From Hippasteria phrygiana (taxonomy: Eukaryota; Echinodermata; Asteroidea; Valvatida; Goniasteridae): a stretch of DNA of 64,000 bases. This document shows positions 20,761-31,823 of the stretch, one piece after another; positions within the stretch are counted from its first letter, which is position 1; each line of letters starts with the position of its first letter. The notes beneath the pieces were generated by a model. It saw only the letters and a list, made by a program, of their open reading frames with translations. It had not been told where the DNA came from and made no database searches. The translations under genes and the position numbers were made by a program. The stretch is taken from positions 365,935-429,934 of the forward strand of contig JAZGUH010000421.1 of assembly GCA_037893225.1 (NCBI GenBank). The letters run 5' to 3'.

Positions 20761-21759
20761 AAATACCAGAGTCAGTTTCCCTTGTGATTTATTGGACAAT
20801 AACCATTAGAATGTTTCTAAATTCATCTTAAACTTCAGGAAAGAATATCAGGAAAAAAATGAAGAAAAATATGCATGCTCAATTGCTGAGGGAATGGAAC
20901 TGGTTGATCTTGAAGTTTTGGTGCCCATTTTATGGCACTGCTTAATTAATGGTTAGTGAACAGGTTTTGCCAACTATAGGAGAAAAAAACAATTGCTAAA
21001 CCTAGCTCTTTTCTCACAGCAAAAATTGAAATCATGGAGTCATGCTTTTAAGTTTTATCCTATAGAGCAGATTCCTACTGCACAACAAAACATTACATTA
21101 ATTTTCTTAGACAATTTCTCAAAAATGAGCTTTCATTTTGAGATGCACATTTTGCCTTATCTCTCTGAATTATTCATGTACACAGCAGAAACAATGACTG
21201 GCAATTATATCTCTTGCAACAGACACAATGGGCCTATGTACATGTATGTACATGTAATTTTACTCCTTGGACTTAAAATTTACACTGTAACATACTACAT
21301 GAAATTCTTGGTATTAGGACAATTTGAAAATCAGCTTTCACTTGAATCCCTTCCAATATGCACACACCAAATTTCAACTGCTTCAATGCTTACAGTTGCA
21401 AAACTGTCTATCCAACATCTGTTCTTATCGTCCAGAACCATATTTACTTTGCATTTACTATTTTGTATAAAATAGAAATTGTATTTCTAAAGAATCAAGC
21501 AGCGAAGCTCACTAACAGGATGGATAGATTACTGCACTATAACCGTATCCATAACAGGATATGAAATGTGTTTTTTCACTTGCCTCATACAGGTATCTAT
21601 TTCAAGATTGATTATCTCTCCACCCCAGCCACCATTCTATAATTTATCATTCACAGACAACTTAGCTAGAAGTAGATCATGGACAATGAAGTACAGTAGG
21701 GGAAGAAACTAAAGAAATGTTAGATAAAATTTATAATAAGTTTATTAGAATGGATTATT

Positions 21760-22070
21760 CCCCCTTCCAATGTGCTTTCTGAAAGCCTGCTGGAAAAGAT
21801 TTCCAGGCTTTCTCTGGAAACCCTCGACCTCCTGCTTACAAGTACAGATTACACTTGATCCCTGAACTTGCTGGGTTCAGCTGGCTGATAGCAGAAGGTA
21901 CCGTGCAAGCAGTGTGAAGATATAATTATTTGCATCAGGGATGATGTAAATTAAAACAGATTTTCACCCTTCCCAACATGTTGTTAAACACTGCATGTTC
22001 AATGCTTTCCGAGAGCCTGTGGGAAATAATTCAAAGGCTTACTTGGGTAGGACTCGAACCCACAACATCC
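21760..22070 (-). mobile_element. SINE-B relics (tRNA-like)
   Basis: Two worn segments with a minus-strand B-box-like GGACTCGAACCCACAAC (about 22050) and ACCCTCGACCTCCTGCTT (about 21822), matching the SINE-B copies at 28355-28745. Confidence 0.5.
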
Positions 22071-22562
22071 CCCCAAAAACCAAAAAAAATAAACAAAAAA
22101 TCAAATTTTTATAATTTACCTCTTCCCAACACAAAAAAATCCATCATCACAAGTTTGTTTTTTCCCTTTTTCAGGAATCTCTATTCTCAATGATAAACAT
22201 GTGCATCCCTTGGGACTTGACCAAAAAAATCTTCTCTCATGTATCTCACACCCCATGACACATCATTAAAGGAAACATGATTTAGGATTTATATTGCATT
22301 ATTCCTGCTTAAAACAATAAAGTATTATCTTGACAATGATATTTTGTGTCCAGAGACAATTATTTCCCAGATTAAATATGAGAAAAAAAATTTGAAAATG
22401 TTTGTTCAAGCTACTCCGCCCCCTGAGTGAGACCCTCATTAACATAGGTGTGTGACGTAGATCGAGGCACATTACCCATTCATCACGGGTATGCATTGTG
22501 TGTACATTGTACGGCGAAAATTCTTCGTCCAAAATCTAAGCAAAATATAGTGTTTTTCAGCC

Positions 22563-22830
22563 ATGCCGACAAGGTGTGTGGCTGCTTGGTGCAGCAAAAC
22601 AATGACAGATGGAATAAGCCTTCATTTATTTCCAACTGATGCGAAATATCGGAGAATTTGGACGGCGAAAGTGAAGGTGACAAGAGCGTAGTGGTCCGGC
22701 CCCAGCAGCCTCAGCGTTATGTAGCGACAACTTTGAGCCGTCGTGTTTCGATACTGGTATTTTCAAATCCTTTGGGATGACCATTAAAAATATGCTCAAG
22801 TCCACTGCCATCCCAACAAAGTTCCCAGAT
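22563..22830 (+). pseudogene. Broken THAP zinc-finger exon
   Basis: From ATG 22563 the frame reads MPTRCVAAWCSKTMTDGISL, HLFPTDAKYRRIWTAKVKV, then hits TAG at 22689. After one frameshift the reading resumes as CSDNFEPSCFDTGIFKSFGM and ends AIPTKFPD before a GTGAGT donor at 22831. THAP domains have C-x2-4-C ... C-x2-H zinc ligands, a central Trp and an AVPTIF-type box; CVAAWC, the Trp and AIPTKF fit. The expected His in CSxH is Asn here, so a zinc ligand is also lost. It is therefore a relic, either of a host THAP gene or of a THAP-encoding transposon (P or Kolobok type). It lies inside a candidate TTAA-flanked element (22270-24377). Confidence 0.8.
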
Positions 22831-23154
22831 GTGAGTAAGATATAGGCGAAAGCAGTTAAATAGCCCATTCCCCGAGGAGCCTTCGCTAAAAGGGAGACAA
22901 TCAGGGTAAGTTCGATGTTAGTTGTTGCAACTTACGAAATTGCACGAGTAGACCTAGAGTGTATATGTACATGTACGATGTACATGTGTCATTTACAAGT
23001 CCAGACTATCGAGTCGATCCATGAATTTCGGCGCCTCAGTCTACGTCACGAACAGCGCCCTCAATTTGAGTCTCAACAAATTCCAAAAAGGGGGGTCAAT
23101 TTTTGAGCGGCAAATAATCACACTAAAACTTCACTAAACCAGTTTGGCTTTTAA

Positions 23155-23744
23155 CCCTAACCCACTAGGCCCTTTTGGCTAGGAACCTTCCTCAATCCTT
23201 CAAAATCCTCCAATTGCTCCCCCAAAAAAGTGACATTCACCCTCAATCCTCCAAATTCCTCTAAAATTTAGGACTTGTGTTCTGATGCATGTTCCCCATT
23301 TCCTCAATCCTTCAAAATCAACCAGTGTACAAAACCTATGAAGTTTTTCCCAAAAAGTTAAAGTACATTGTATAAACAATAGGAAAATGTATATGGTGGG
23401 TGATGCTGTACTAAATCACCATTTCTCCTCAATCCTCCAAAATCAATCGGTACTAAAATCACCATTTCTCCTCAATCCTCCAAAATCAACTGGTACTAAA
23501 ATCACCATTTCTCCTCAATCCTCCAAAATCAACCGGTACTAAATCACCATTTCTCCTCAATCCTCCAAAATCAACCGGTACTAAATCACCATTTCTCCTC
23601 AATCCTCCAAAATCAACCGGTACTAAATCACCATTTCTCCTCAATCCTCCAAAATCAACCGGTACGAAATCACCATTTCTCCTCAATCCTCCAAAATCAA
23701 CCAAAACCGCATAGAGGATTTTGGAGGACTGAGGTGGGTTAGGG
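23155..23744. mobile_element. TTAA element family 5 (CCCTAACCCACT ends) with internal minisatellite
   Basis: TTAA at 23151-23154 and 23745-23748 around CCCTAACCCACTAGG...GAGGTGGGTTAGGG; 590 bases. Its outer eight bases match family 2. It is nested within the candidate Kolobok-like element. Confidence 0.82.
23409..23702. repeat. 42-bp minisatellite, 7 units
   Basis: Units of ACTAAATCACCATTTCTCCT plus CAATCCTCCAAAATCAACCG GT, seven tandem copies, the inner ones nearly identical. The minus-strand frame reads as a 14-residue VDFGGLRRNGD-type repeat, which is a by-product. Confidence 0.95.
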
Positions 23745-24237
23745 TTAATTCACATTCATAAATGCCTCAGCGAGTTTCACTATCCCTATTGGTCGAGAGC
23801 CTGCACGTGGGTGTGTTTAAACGGTTGTTTAAACACTGCTGGAAGTTGTTTAAACACAGCGCGGTTTTAAAAAAAAATTCCGGTGTCACACGAAATGTAG
23901 AGTCCTACAAAATCTGGTCCATTTTATTGGTTGAACACTCGAGCGACCAGTCCCTCTCCTAATAACGCAAGCGCAATACTACCGATGCGTCCATTTTAGA
24001 GTCCATAATTTCACGCTACACCGGCACTGCTGCGTTCTGCACCACATGGCGAGCGCGTCGCACGCGCGTCAATTTCCATATAAGGACATGTTTACCACTA
24101 CTCGCGTGTGGCACGAACTATTAAATAGCTGAAGGGGTGTTTTACAAACCAAGGTAAAACAAATTTAACAAAATCATTGGAAATTTATAATTTTCGGTGG
24201 TTTTTGCTTAATTATACAAAAAGGTATTTTATGAATG

Positions 24238-24303
24238 GGAACAAATATGTGCTGGGCCGGTTTTAAACATACGTTTAAAACCGACCCAGCACATATTTAT
24301 TCC
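24238..24303. repeat. 66-bp inverted repeat
   Basis: GGGCCGGTTTTAAAC and GTTTAAAACCGACCC with matching outer arms (AATATGTGCT / AGCACATATT). Confidence 0.85.
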
Positions 24304-24463
24304 CTTATTTAACACATATAAATGAATTTATTTATGAAATAGAATGTGACCCGGCCAGTTTGAGAAGCATGTTTCCTTTAACATTAACTGTTTATTTACG
24401 CATGACTGGAGCAGTGACCAAGAACATAATCATGATAATAAATGGACCATTATATAACATAAT

Positions 24464-25047
24464 TAAGGCGAAATAAAAGAAAAACATGTTTTGGAGGCCG
24501 CCTGGATTTTAAAATAATTTTACCACAGAAAAATGATGTATATAAACAAGCACGAATTTGTGCAGGAGCTGCGTCGTCCACCATCAGTAAAGCATAGTAA
24601 ATGTTGTAGCGCCCTCTTCTGTTGAGCCATGTTGCAAAAAGGAATTTGGCACAACAAGGAGAATGCGACACGGCTAAAAACAACAGTGTCAACCAGTCAA
24701 TTGGAAAATAAATACTTGTGAGTCGGAAGTTTTCAGTATACAGGAATTCGCCGACGCCATTTTTACAGTGGTGCCGCGCCCGCGTGCAGGCTGCCCGCAT
24801 TCTTTAATTAGATTCGCGTGCGCATTTTGGCAAGTTGTAAACACGCTGTTGGTCGAAGCTGCATCGAGCGCGTGCGTCTAACACGCACACGAGTGCCTCG
24901 CCACCGCAGTAAATGCTTCTAATTTTGGTCGCCGGATTAGTCTATAGACTTTGTCGGTCACTTTCCACATAAAAATAGAAAGCCCCTCCTTTTTTTTGAC
25001 AACCCCGACTGTGAAACATGTATTTTTTTTTTTTATTCAGCCTAAAG
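24464..25047. mobile_element. Inverted-repeat element (AGGCGAAATAA ends), copy 2
   Basis: Left AAGGCGAAATAAAAGAAAAA, right GTGAAACATGT...TTATTCAGCCTAA. Shares GGAGGCCGCCTGGAT, TACCACAGAAAAAT and AAGCCCCTCC blocks with copy 1. Contains an unrelated CpG-rich middle (about 24760-24900). Confidence 0.7.
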
Positions 25048-27750
25048 TACAGGAGCCAGTGTGTAAATATACACATAGAGTAAATATTATGCAGATGGCC
25101 CAAGACTCTATAATGTACCTTGCACTTTGATGAATGAAGCATTTACCCTTTGAATTTTAATAAACTACATTTTGGCACAGTGCCAAGAAATAGAGTAAAC
25201 ACAGCTTTGCAGTTTGCACCTGGCTTCCTGCCAATGCAATGAAAATAACCCCTGACAGATCAACACATTGTGTTCATGTATATTGTCTAATAACTGTGAA
25301 TGTAGCAATGATAGAAACCCTAGAAAATGAACAACAGAATACAGAAAATAATTGAGGACAGACAGACCATTTTGAAATATTTAAGCAAAAAGAAAATGGA
25401 AATATAGGTGGAAAAGGATGATAAATGTACATCAAAATAAAGAAAAGAAATTCTCCACTTGATATTTCCCTCATCCCCGTAAATTGTGCTTGGGTACATT
25501 TTAATCTTACAATTTATATGCCCCATTTTAATGACTTTGTCTTCTTTCTTCTTTACTCATTTTTAAGATACATGTACTCGGGAGGGTTTGGAATTTACAA
25601 AAGGTGAAAAACGAGAGGTTTTTCGTCTCCAACCATCCCACCCACTCTGTTTGATTTCATAATGAGCTATTTATCATTTTAGGCCAGGAGTTCAGTAGGT
25701 TGTCTCAGTATATACACAGGATGGTGGGTGACTAGTAGTGCATGGCAGACACTGTGACTCACAAGTGACTAGACTGTGAGCACTCCGTAGAGAATTCAAG
25801 ACATTTAGTCCGAGGATATTAAAGCTGAAACTCAATTTCAGCCTAGCTCCTGATATTGAAATCATGTTCAAGCAATATTTATGTGGGCCCCTCAATGCAG
25901 AACTTCAGCATGATTTATTTAAACTGCGAATTTTAATTATTTAGGCTTCTAATCTGAATGATTTACAAACTAAAATAATAATGGGTTCGTTCATAATGGG
26001 TTTCTTAATAATGTTGTACTACCAAAGACATGTTCTTTCATCAAGTTTAAGACAAAAAAATTGACAATCTTTCACACTGGACAAGTTAACAGCAGGGGTG
26101 GATGGGGGGGGGGGGGGGGGTTTGGTAATTGGGTGTGACATTTGGTGTGACATGGGAGGAGAATTTCAGATTGTAGTTATTATAAATATAAAATAATTTT
26201 TAATTGATTTTTGTCACAATACATTAAGTATCCATCAACAAGTTTGTTTTAGCAAAATAATCAACATCTAACAGAGTATTTAGGAAGTTAGACCTGGAAT
26301 CATCTTCAAGATATTATGTTTGTAACATATCAAACGTGTACAATTTCTGGACAAACATTTGTCACAAAATGTCCGTCCATGTTTGAACATAATTTATATC
26401 ATATCTTAATTTGTTAAAATACCTCAAAATTTGTCATAATTCCCACCGATAACAATCCTGACATTGTTAGAGATGTAGTTTACATGTAGTTTAGTAACAT
26501 TCCAAAATGTTGGTCAGTTTGACCAACATTTTGGAATGTTACTAAATTCCTCTCTTTTTTTCCAGTCAATAATAAAAAATATCCGTCCATGCTACAAACA
26601 TAATGTCTTGAAGATGACCCTCTAATTTCTTATGTATATCCTGCGTGTTATCCTATTTTTTTATGTCAGTGTGATCACTAACAGCTCTGGAAAGCATCAG
26701 AAAAGCATTTGGGCAAAATACTTGATTTGATGTCCCTCTTCCATGGCTTACTCCCATTGCTATCTTTTGATGCTAAATGGTCCCTTTAGTGTGGACAGAC
26801 CCAATTACTACACCCCCTCTGCTGTTTTATGTACATGTAGTTTTACATGTACAGCCATCAACCATTTGGGGGTCTTTTATTTTGCCTGTATAAATATGCA
26901 CAGAAATAGGCAGGTGTTTTTGGGGGTTTTGTTTTAACCAACTACACCATTCCTTGAAGCGCGAGGGGTAGGTTTGTTTTTGCATTCAATAGGGACCTTT
27001 AACAATAGAGGACAAGCGTCCCCCGGTTGAGAAAGCTCCCTGTTTGAAAACCGTGTACAAAACCAATGAGAGTCCTTGCCAAAAAGTTTGAACAATAGGA
27101 CAATTGACCTATCAGTTAGCCACGCCCCTTAGACAACTTTACACACGTGCAGCACATGGATGCGATGCGCGAAACGCGCAGTAGCGTATTACTGTGAATC
27201 ATTGCATACACGCTCTCTCTGACCGGATATAGGAGTTGTCTCAGATTTCTGAGACAACTTTGCCCACATGTGCATGCATACTTAACTTTCGTGCGACCAC
27301 TTATTGCAAAAAGTGGGAAAATAGCTTTTCCCAATTTCCAGCCGCTCATTATAAAGCGTATCTGAATAATGCAGACTCCCCGGAAACCACTTACATAATT
27401 TTCACCATCCGAGAATCAGAAATACTTAAGAAATATAAACAGAACAAACTACGCTAAATGGGTTTGGCCAATGTGCTGCAAACAAAATGAGTATATATAT
27501 GAAAACGTGATGGGCCGGTTGAGCGTTTGCGTTAAATTTGACAAGTATTCGCGTACTGCGTTTCAACGAACAGGGCGCACGTGCGGCCGAATAATGCGCG
27601 TCTTTGGAATGTTTTTTTGTTTGTCCAAGATTTGGAATATCATGTGATGTTCAACAGATGCTACGATTGGATAATAGTCATGAACAGAGATAGGTCAATA
27701 GGAGGTCCCTGATTGATGATGTTTACACATGTGTGTGTGTGAGTTTGTAT
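25048..27750. other. Intergenic, no gene seen
   Basis: AT-rich. Contains a G17 run (26104-26120) and a 57-bp near-perfect inverted repeat at 26490-26546. Short frames without conserved character. Confidence 0.55.
26490..26546. repeat. 57-bp inverted repeat
   Basis: TTTAGTAACATTCCAAAATG and CATTTTGGAATGTTACTAAA arms with GTTGGTCAGTTTGACCAAC at the centre. Confidence 0.92.
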
Positions 27751-27756
27751 ATGCCG

Positions 27757-27915
27757 GCAATCGTGGACCTAGGACAAAAGAATTCGGGCGTAGACAAAGG
27801 GGTCCACGTTTGACCTAACGTCCACGATTGAAAATCGTGTACAAAACCAATGGGAGGCCTTCGGAAAAAGTTAGAGTATAAACAAAAGAGGAACAATGGG
27901 AGGTCCACGATTGCA
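27757..27915. mobile_element. Short inverted-repeat element (GCAATCGTGGACCT)
   Basis: Ends GCAATCGTGGACCT and AGGTCCACGATTGC. Internal GTGTACAAAACCAATGGGAG block recurs at about 27050 and, worn, at 23325. About 160 bases. Confidence 0.7.
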
Positions 27916-27930
27916 CCCGTTTACATGACT

Positions 27931-27952
27931 GTGTGTGTGTGTGTGTGTGTGA
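27931..27952. repeat. (GT)n microsatellite
   Basis: About ten GT dinucleotides; a second short one lies at 27728-27742. Confidence 0.9.
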
Positions 27953-28354
27953 GTTGTTGGATGAACATATTTGTCAGGAGGTGAGTTTGTGAGGTCCGTT
28001 TGTATATTTGTTGAGAAGTCACAATGGGTGTGAATATTAGTGTACATGTAGGAGGCATGTTTGACAGGGGTTATAGTCAATGAGGGTTTGGGGCAATTTA
28101 TAAGTTGACAGCAGCAGAAAGCAGTCACTCACTCCAACTGATATAAATATACTTTGTAGTCATAAATTACTAGCATTCTGAGTAGAAATACATACAGGTA
28201 CCTTGTACGCGTCACTGTCACTCGACAGGACTGTGCAACATATATTTTACAAGTTAAACGATAAAATATTATTCAGTTCTGATTAATTAATACATTGCTC
28301 ATTACTCCCAACTAACTACATCACACACTTTTTAAATAATAATCCTGCACTATT

Positions 28355-28745
28355 CATAAGATGGAATTTGCGTCGGGGTGATTCAATATTGAGTTTTGCC
28401 CTTCACCGACGTATTTTATAAACACTGTATACTCAGTGTTGTCCCAAAAGATTATTTGGAGAAAAAAATCACTCGGGTGGGACTCGAACCCACGACCTCC
28501 TGCTTTCTAGTGCAGATGTCTTACCACTCGAACACCGAGCTTGTCGGTGTCGGTTGGCTAGTTCAAATCTGATATAGCGGTGGGTACCGCAGCCAAACTA
28601 TTCAAAAGATGAAATTTGCGTCGGGATGATGTACATTTAATATTGGGTATTTTATAAACACTGTATACTAAGTGTTGTCCCAAGAGATTATTTTGAAAAA
28701 AATCACTCGGGTGGGACTCGAACCCACGACCTTCTGCTTTCTAGT
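28355..28745 (-). mobile_element. SINE-B, tandem pair
   Basis: On the minus strand a tRNA-like head (TTCGAGTGGTAAGACATCTG ... GGTCGTGGGTTCGAGTCCCA) with A-box and B-box is followed by a body ending near the block GACGCAAATT. A second, 5'-truncated copy lies directly adjacent (28610-28745). Repetition and worn acceptor stem argue against functional tRNA genes. Confidence 0.72.
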
Positions 28746-29174
28746 AATTCTGCAGTAAGAATAAAAACTTGCCATACACCAATCATTTATAGCTTCCCCT
28801 CCCCGGCTGCCCTGCCCACCCCTATGTGGGGATTGTTTAATATTTAGGAAGTGAAAAACAAACCCAGCCTGGAGCACTATTCTTACAGAAGTAGGGCCTA
28901 GTAGTAGTAGGCCTAGTAGGGCTGATTTCTATTTACACTCGGTCAAAGAAGGACCAACGTCCCTACTCTTGCCATGGGCACAATCAAAAAACGAAAACAA
29001 AATCAAGGCCAAAAAAAAGCCAAAACTAAACCATGTAAACAAAACCAGAAAAATATATAAATAAAAAGTAAACAAACATGACAAAGAAAACAATCCCGAC
29101 GTCCGGGACGGCCTATGCTCGTCGCATAATCATGATAATGATAAACGATAGGATACAGAACGCACGAAAAAAAG

Positions 29175-29218
29175 AACCTGTGAATGTCAAGCTCCATGGA
29201 GCTTGACATTCACAGGTT
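29175..29218. repeat. Perfect 44-bp palindrome
   Basis: AACCTGTGAATGTCAAGCTC joined through CA/TG to its exact reverse complement, with no loop. A T8 run and a G23 run follow directly. Confidence 0.97.
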
Positions 29219-29228
29219 GTTTTTTTTT

Positions 29229-29251
29229 GGGGGGGGGGGGGGGGGGGGGGG
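29229..29251. repeat. Poly-G tract (G23)
   Basis: Uninterrupted G run; one of more than a dozen G or C runs of 10 or more bases in this window. Confidence 0.95.
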
Positions 29252-30227
29252 CTCCACTGCATGCACTGTACACTTAAAATATGTTGCGTGGGACTAGACT
29301 GAGCGGACGCGGACACGACCAGATCAAAACAAATGCAATTCAACAACAAAAAATACGAATCGAGAGCTCTTTTTAATACTATTACTAGGCCTACATACCT
29401 TGCTGCACTCCCTACATCGATCACACAGCAACCGTCCTCTGCGGGCTTGATTCCAGTGCAAGGTTTCTACTTTCTAGTTCGTAAACAACTCAATTTTTTT
29501 GACAACAGAATGCATATGGCGCGCGCGCAATTAAAGGCACACCCACACGTGTTGTTTTGATGCGATCGTGCGAGAATTTTTTATGAATGAAGTAGTTGAG
29601 TTGTGACCGTCATCGCTGGTAATGTTACTGTCTTCTCCAAAAACTGCATACTACTAATGGCACTGCTTCGCCATGCCGGCTACCAGCGCCCACATTCTCA
29701 AAAAAGGAGGGCGCCAGACCAAGTATTGCGTGCACACAATGCCAAAATTCCGGCTTCGGTGTTTCCAACATACCACTCGACCTATTATGATACCCATCTC
29801 TCCATGAAACCTCCATGCCCTTGTCCCCACACAATGTACGGCATTTGTTAGTTAACCCATACAATTTAAAGTGAAATCTTCAAGTTACACTGCCTGTGCT
29901 CTTTTCGAGTTATTCGCTCCGAAAAAGTTTCTTTTTTTTTATTAATGGCCATTTTCTAGCAATAAAAAAAGTTACGAATAAAAATAGAAAAAGAAACTTT
30001 ACAGATGTCGGATTATTTGCGGCAAACAAAACATTCGGGCGCATCTTGATATGCAATAGATACGCAAAAGCAATCAACTGCAAGAATCTGGAACTTTTTA
30101 GACGGTTGCAGAGACACCCAACATAGAAAAGAATGGAATTTCGTTAAATAACATGCTAAAAGACTGTTATTATTTGGAAGAAAACATCTTAATTAAAACC
30201 TTGTGCATCCGTACCAGGTACCCCTGT

Positions 30228-30311
30228 AACATAGACGGCGGAACAGGAGGGGGATAGGGGGAGGGGGAAGGGTTGCCCCCCCCCCCCCCCCCCCAGTTCC
30301 GCACAAGAAAA
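30228..30311. repeat. GGCGGAAC / GTTCCGC pair around a poly-C tract
   Basis: GGCGGAACAGGAGGGGG ... C19 ... AGTTCCGCACAAG: a short inverted pair enclosing homopolymers. A similar pair is at 30855-30897 (GGCGGAACAGCC ... GGCAGTTCCGCATAAG). Confidence 0.65.
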
Positions 30312-31040
30312 AATATATAGAAGCCGGCCGGGCAGCATGCAGCCGGCCGGCACCGGCGCTGCTTTGGCCCACCACTTTCAAAAGTGTTCCGCCAGCGCAC
30401 CTGCCGAGTACCCAACTGCTAGCTATGTCAGGAACCGGTTCCAGATTATGGAAATCGAGTACCCATAACCAAACTTGTAACATATCACTACATATTACTT
30501 AATAATTGCTCAGACAATGAAAAGGAAAGTTTTTAATGTCATTTGTGGGGAATTTTTAAAATGAAAACCAGCTAGGGTACATATAGGCCTAAAAATAAAA
30601 CAGACTAACATTCATGACGCTCAGGAAAATAAAATTTACACCGTAAAGCTATATACATGTAGCTCACTGAACACACTTGCATCTTGCTGCGATGATGCAC
30701 CGAATTAAAATGCGGACCTTTACGAACAATATGAGCAGCAATTTCCAAAATAGATTGTTTGGCTTTGGCTTTCTTTAACGGGTATCCGGGTACCCGATTC
30801 CGTACTACCGTAAATGCACACCCCTATAGTGGAAAATGGGTGACCGACAACCACTGGCGGCGGAACAGCCTCCCTCCTTTTTGGGCAGTTCCGCATAAGG
30901 CCCCCGCCCCCTTCCCCGGGACACTTTCAAAGTGTTACCGCTGCACCTGCAGACAACGCCTATGAGAAAAGTCCGCATGTGGAGTTTTGGAGAAGAGCGG
31001 TGCTGACTAACAAGCTGGGTCAAATTTTCAATATACCCAG

Positions 31041-31217
31041 CACGATATGGGGCAGAGGGGTAACCCCCCCCCCCCTTTTTTTTCCCCTATATACACTCTC
31101 CAGACTATTGTTACCTAACACATCCCCCCCTAGACCTCTGAAAAGAATGCCTGCGATTCCGGGAACAAAATGACCAACACAAAAGAGGGGGAGGGGTTCC
31201 CTCTGCCCCATATCGTG
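31041..31217. repeat. Inverted repeat enclosing poly-C
   Basis: CACGATATGGGGCAGAGGGG and its near-complement CCCTCTGCCCCATATCGTG enclose a C12/T8 tract. Confidence 0.85.
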
Positions 31218-31257
31218 CATCATATGATTTTCAAAGTGATCTATGAACAATGAAAAC

Positions 31258-31335
31258 TGGCAGGAGCGGGAATTCGAACCTGCGACCTCTGGATTACCGT
31301 ACCGGCGCTCCACAAACTGAGCTATCTTGCCCTGG
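31258..31335 (-). mobile_element. SINE-A copy
   Basis: Minus strand reads GGGCAAGATAGCTCAGTTTG, GGAGCGCCGGTACGGTAAT, GGTCGCAGGTTCGAATTCCC and the family tail GCCAGTTTTCATTGTTCA. A-box and B-box are visible. Confidence 0.82.
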
Positions 31336-31493
31336 GTTATAAACACAAACATGGAATTTAGCGGAACGGGTCTGAATAATGTAATTCTGAACCGGTCTTA
31401 ATTAAGACGTGGTAACTGCCAACAATATTTAAGTCCTTCCCTTCCCAGTTTGGTCAACTTTGGGAACCACAACCAGGCTCGTTTACGTTTAGG

Positions 31494-31823
31494 CAGGGGC
31501 GGATCCAGGATTTTTTGCAGGGGGGGGGGGGGTTCTGAAATTTGCCAAGAAAGGTGACTCCCAAAATTTTTACAAGGGGGGAGGGGGGGGGGGGGGGGGG
31601 TTGACACACCTTCTCACCATTGGTGGCGCCATTTAACCTCTTTGTTTTGTTCTTACCCATAGGCAAAATAAGACATGTAGGGCTTCTGGTTTGAAACTTT
31701 AGGCGCAGGCCCCTACAAGCAACAGCAAAAATATAAAAATAAAAATAAAATGGCAACGAGCAGGGGGGGGGGGGGTTCCGACCCCCCCCCCCCCCCCCCC
31801 CCCCCCCCCTGGATCCGCGCCTG
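31494..31823. mobile_element. Poly-G/C-bearing element with GGATCC ends
   Basis: Starts CAGGGGCGGATCCAGG and ends CCTGGATCCGCGCCTG, with TTAGG on both outer sides as a possible 5-bp target duplication. G and C runs of 10-30 bases lie just inside each end. Related ends occur at 57098/57419 and at 53901 and 54396-54407. Confidence 0.7.

Larger units (their letters stand above)
19291..22265. other. Intergenic, small palindromes, SINE relics, poly-G
   Basis: Holds short inverted repeats at 19410-19460, 19604-19656 and 20469-20532, a G23 run at 20318-20340, and tRNA-derived relics near 20650-20760 and 21760-22070. No gene seen. Confidence 0.6.
22270..24377. mobile_element. Candidate Kolobok-like TTAA element with THAP relic
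   Basis: TTAA at 22266-22269 and 24378-24381 flank inverted ends AGGAAACATG...CATGTTTCCT (10 of 10). The THAP relic lies 300 bases from the left end. Kolobok transposons are known to combine TTAA targets with THAP-bearing transposases. Ten-base ends plus TTAA could arise by chance in a window this size, so the whole-element call is tentative. Confidence 0.42.

Noticed and set aside
23486..23704. Repeated VDFGGLRRNGD protein frame on the minus strand
   Set aside because: By-product of a 42-bp minisatellite, whose unit length is a multiple of three.
28480..28560. tRNA gene on the minus strand
   Set aside because: Tandem neighbour copy and shared downstream body mark it as SINE-B.
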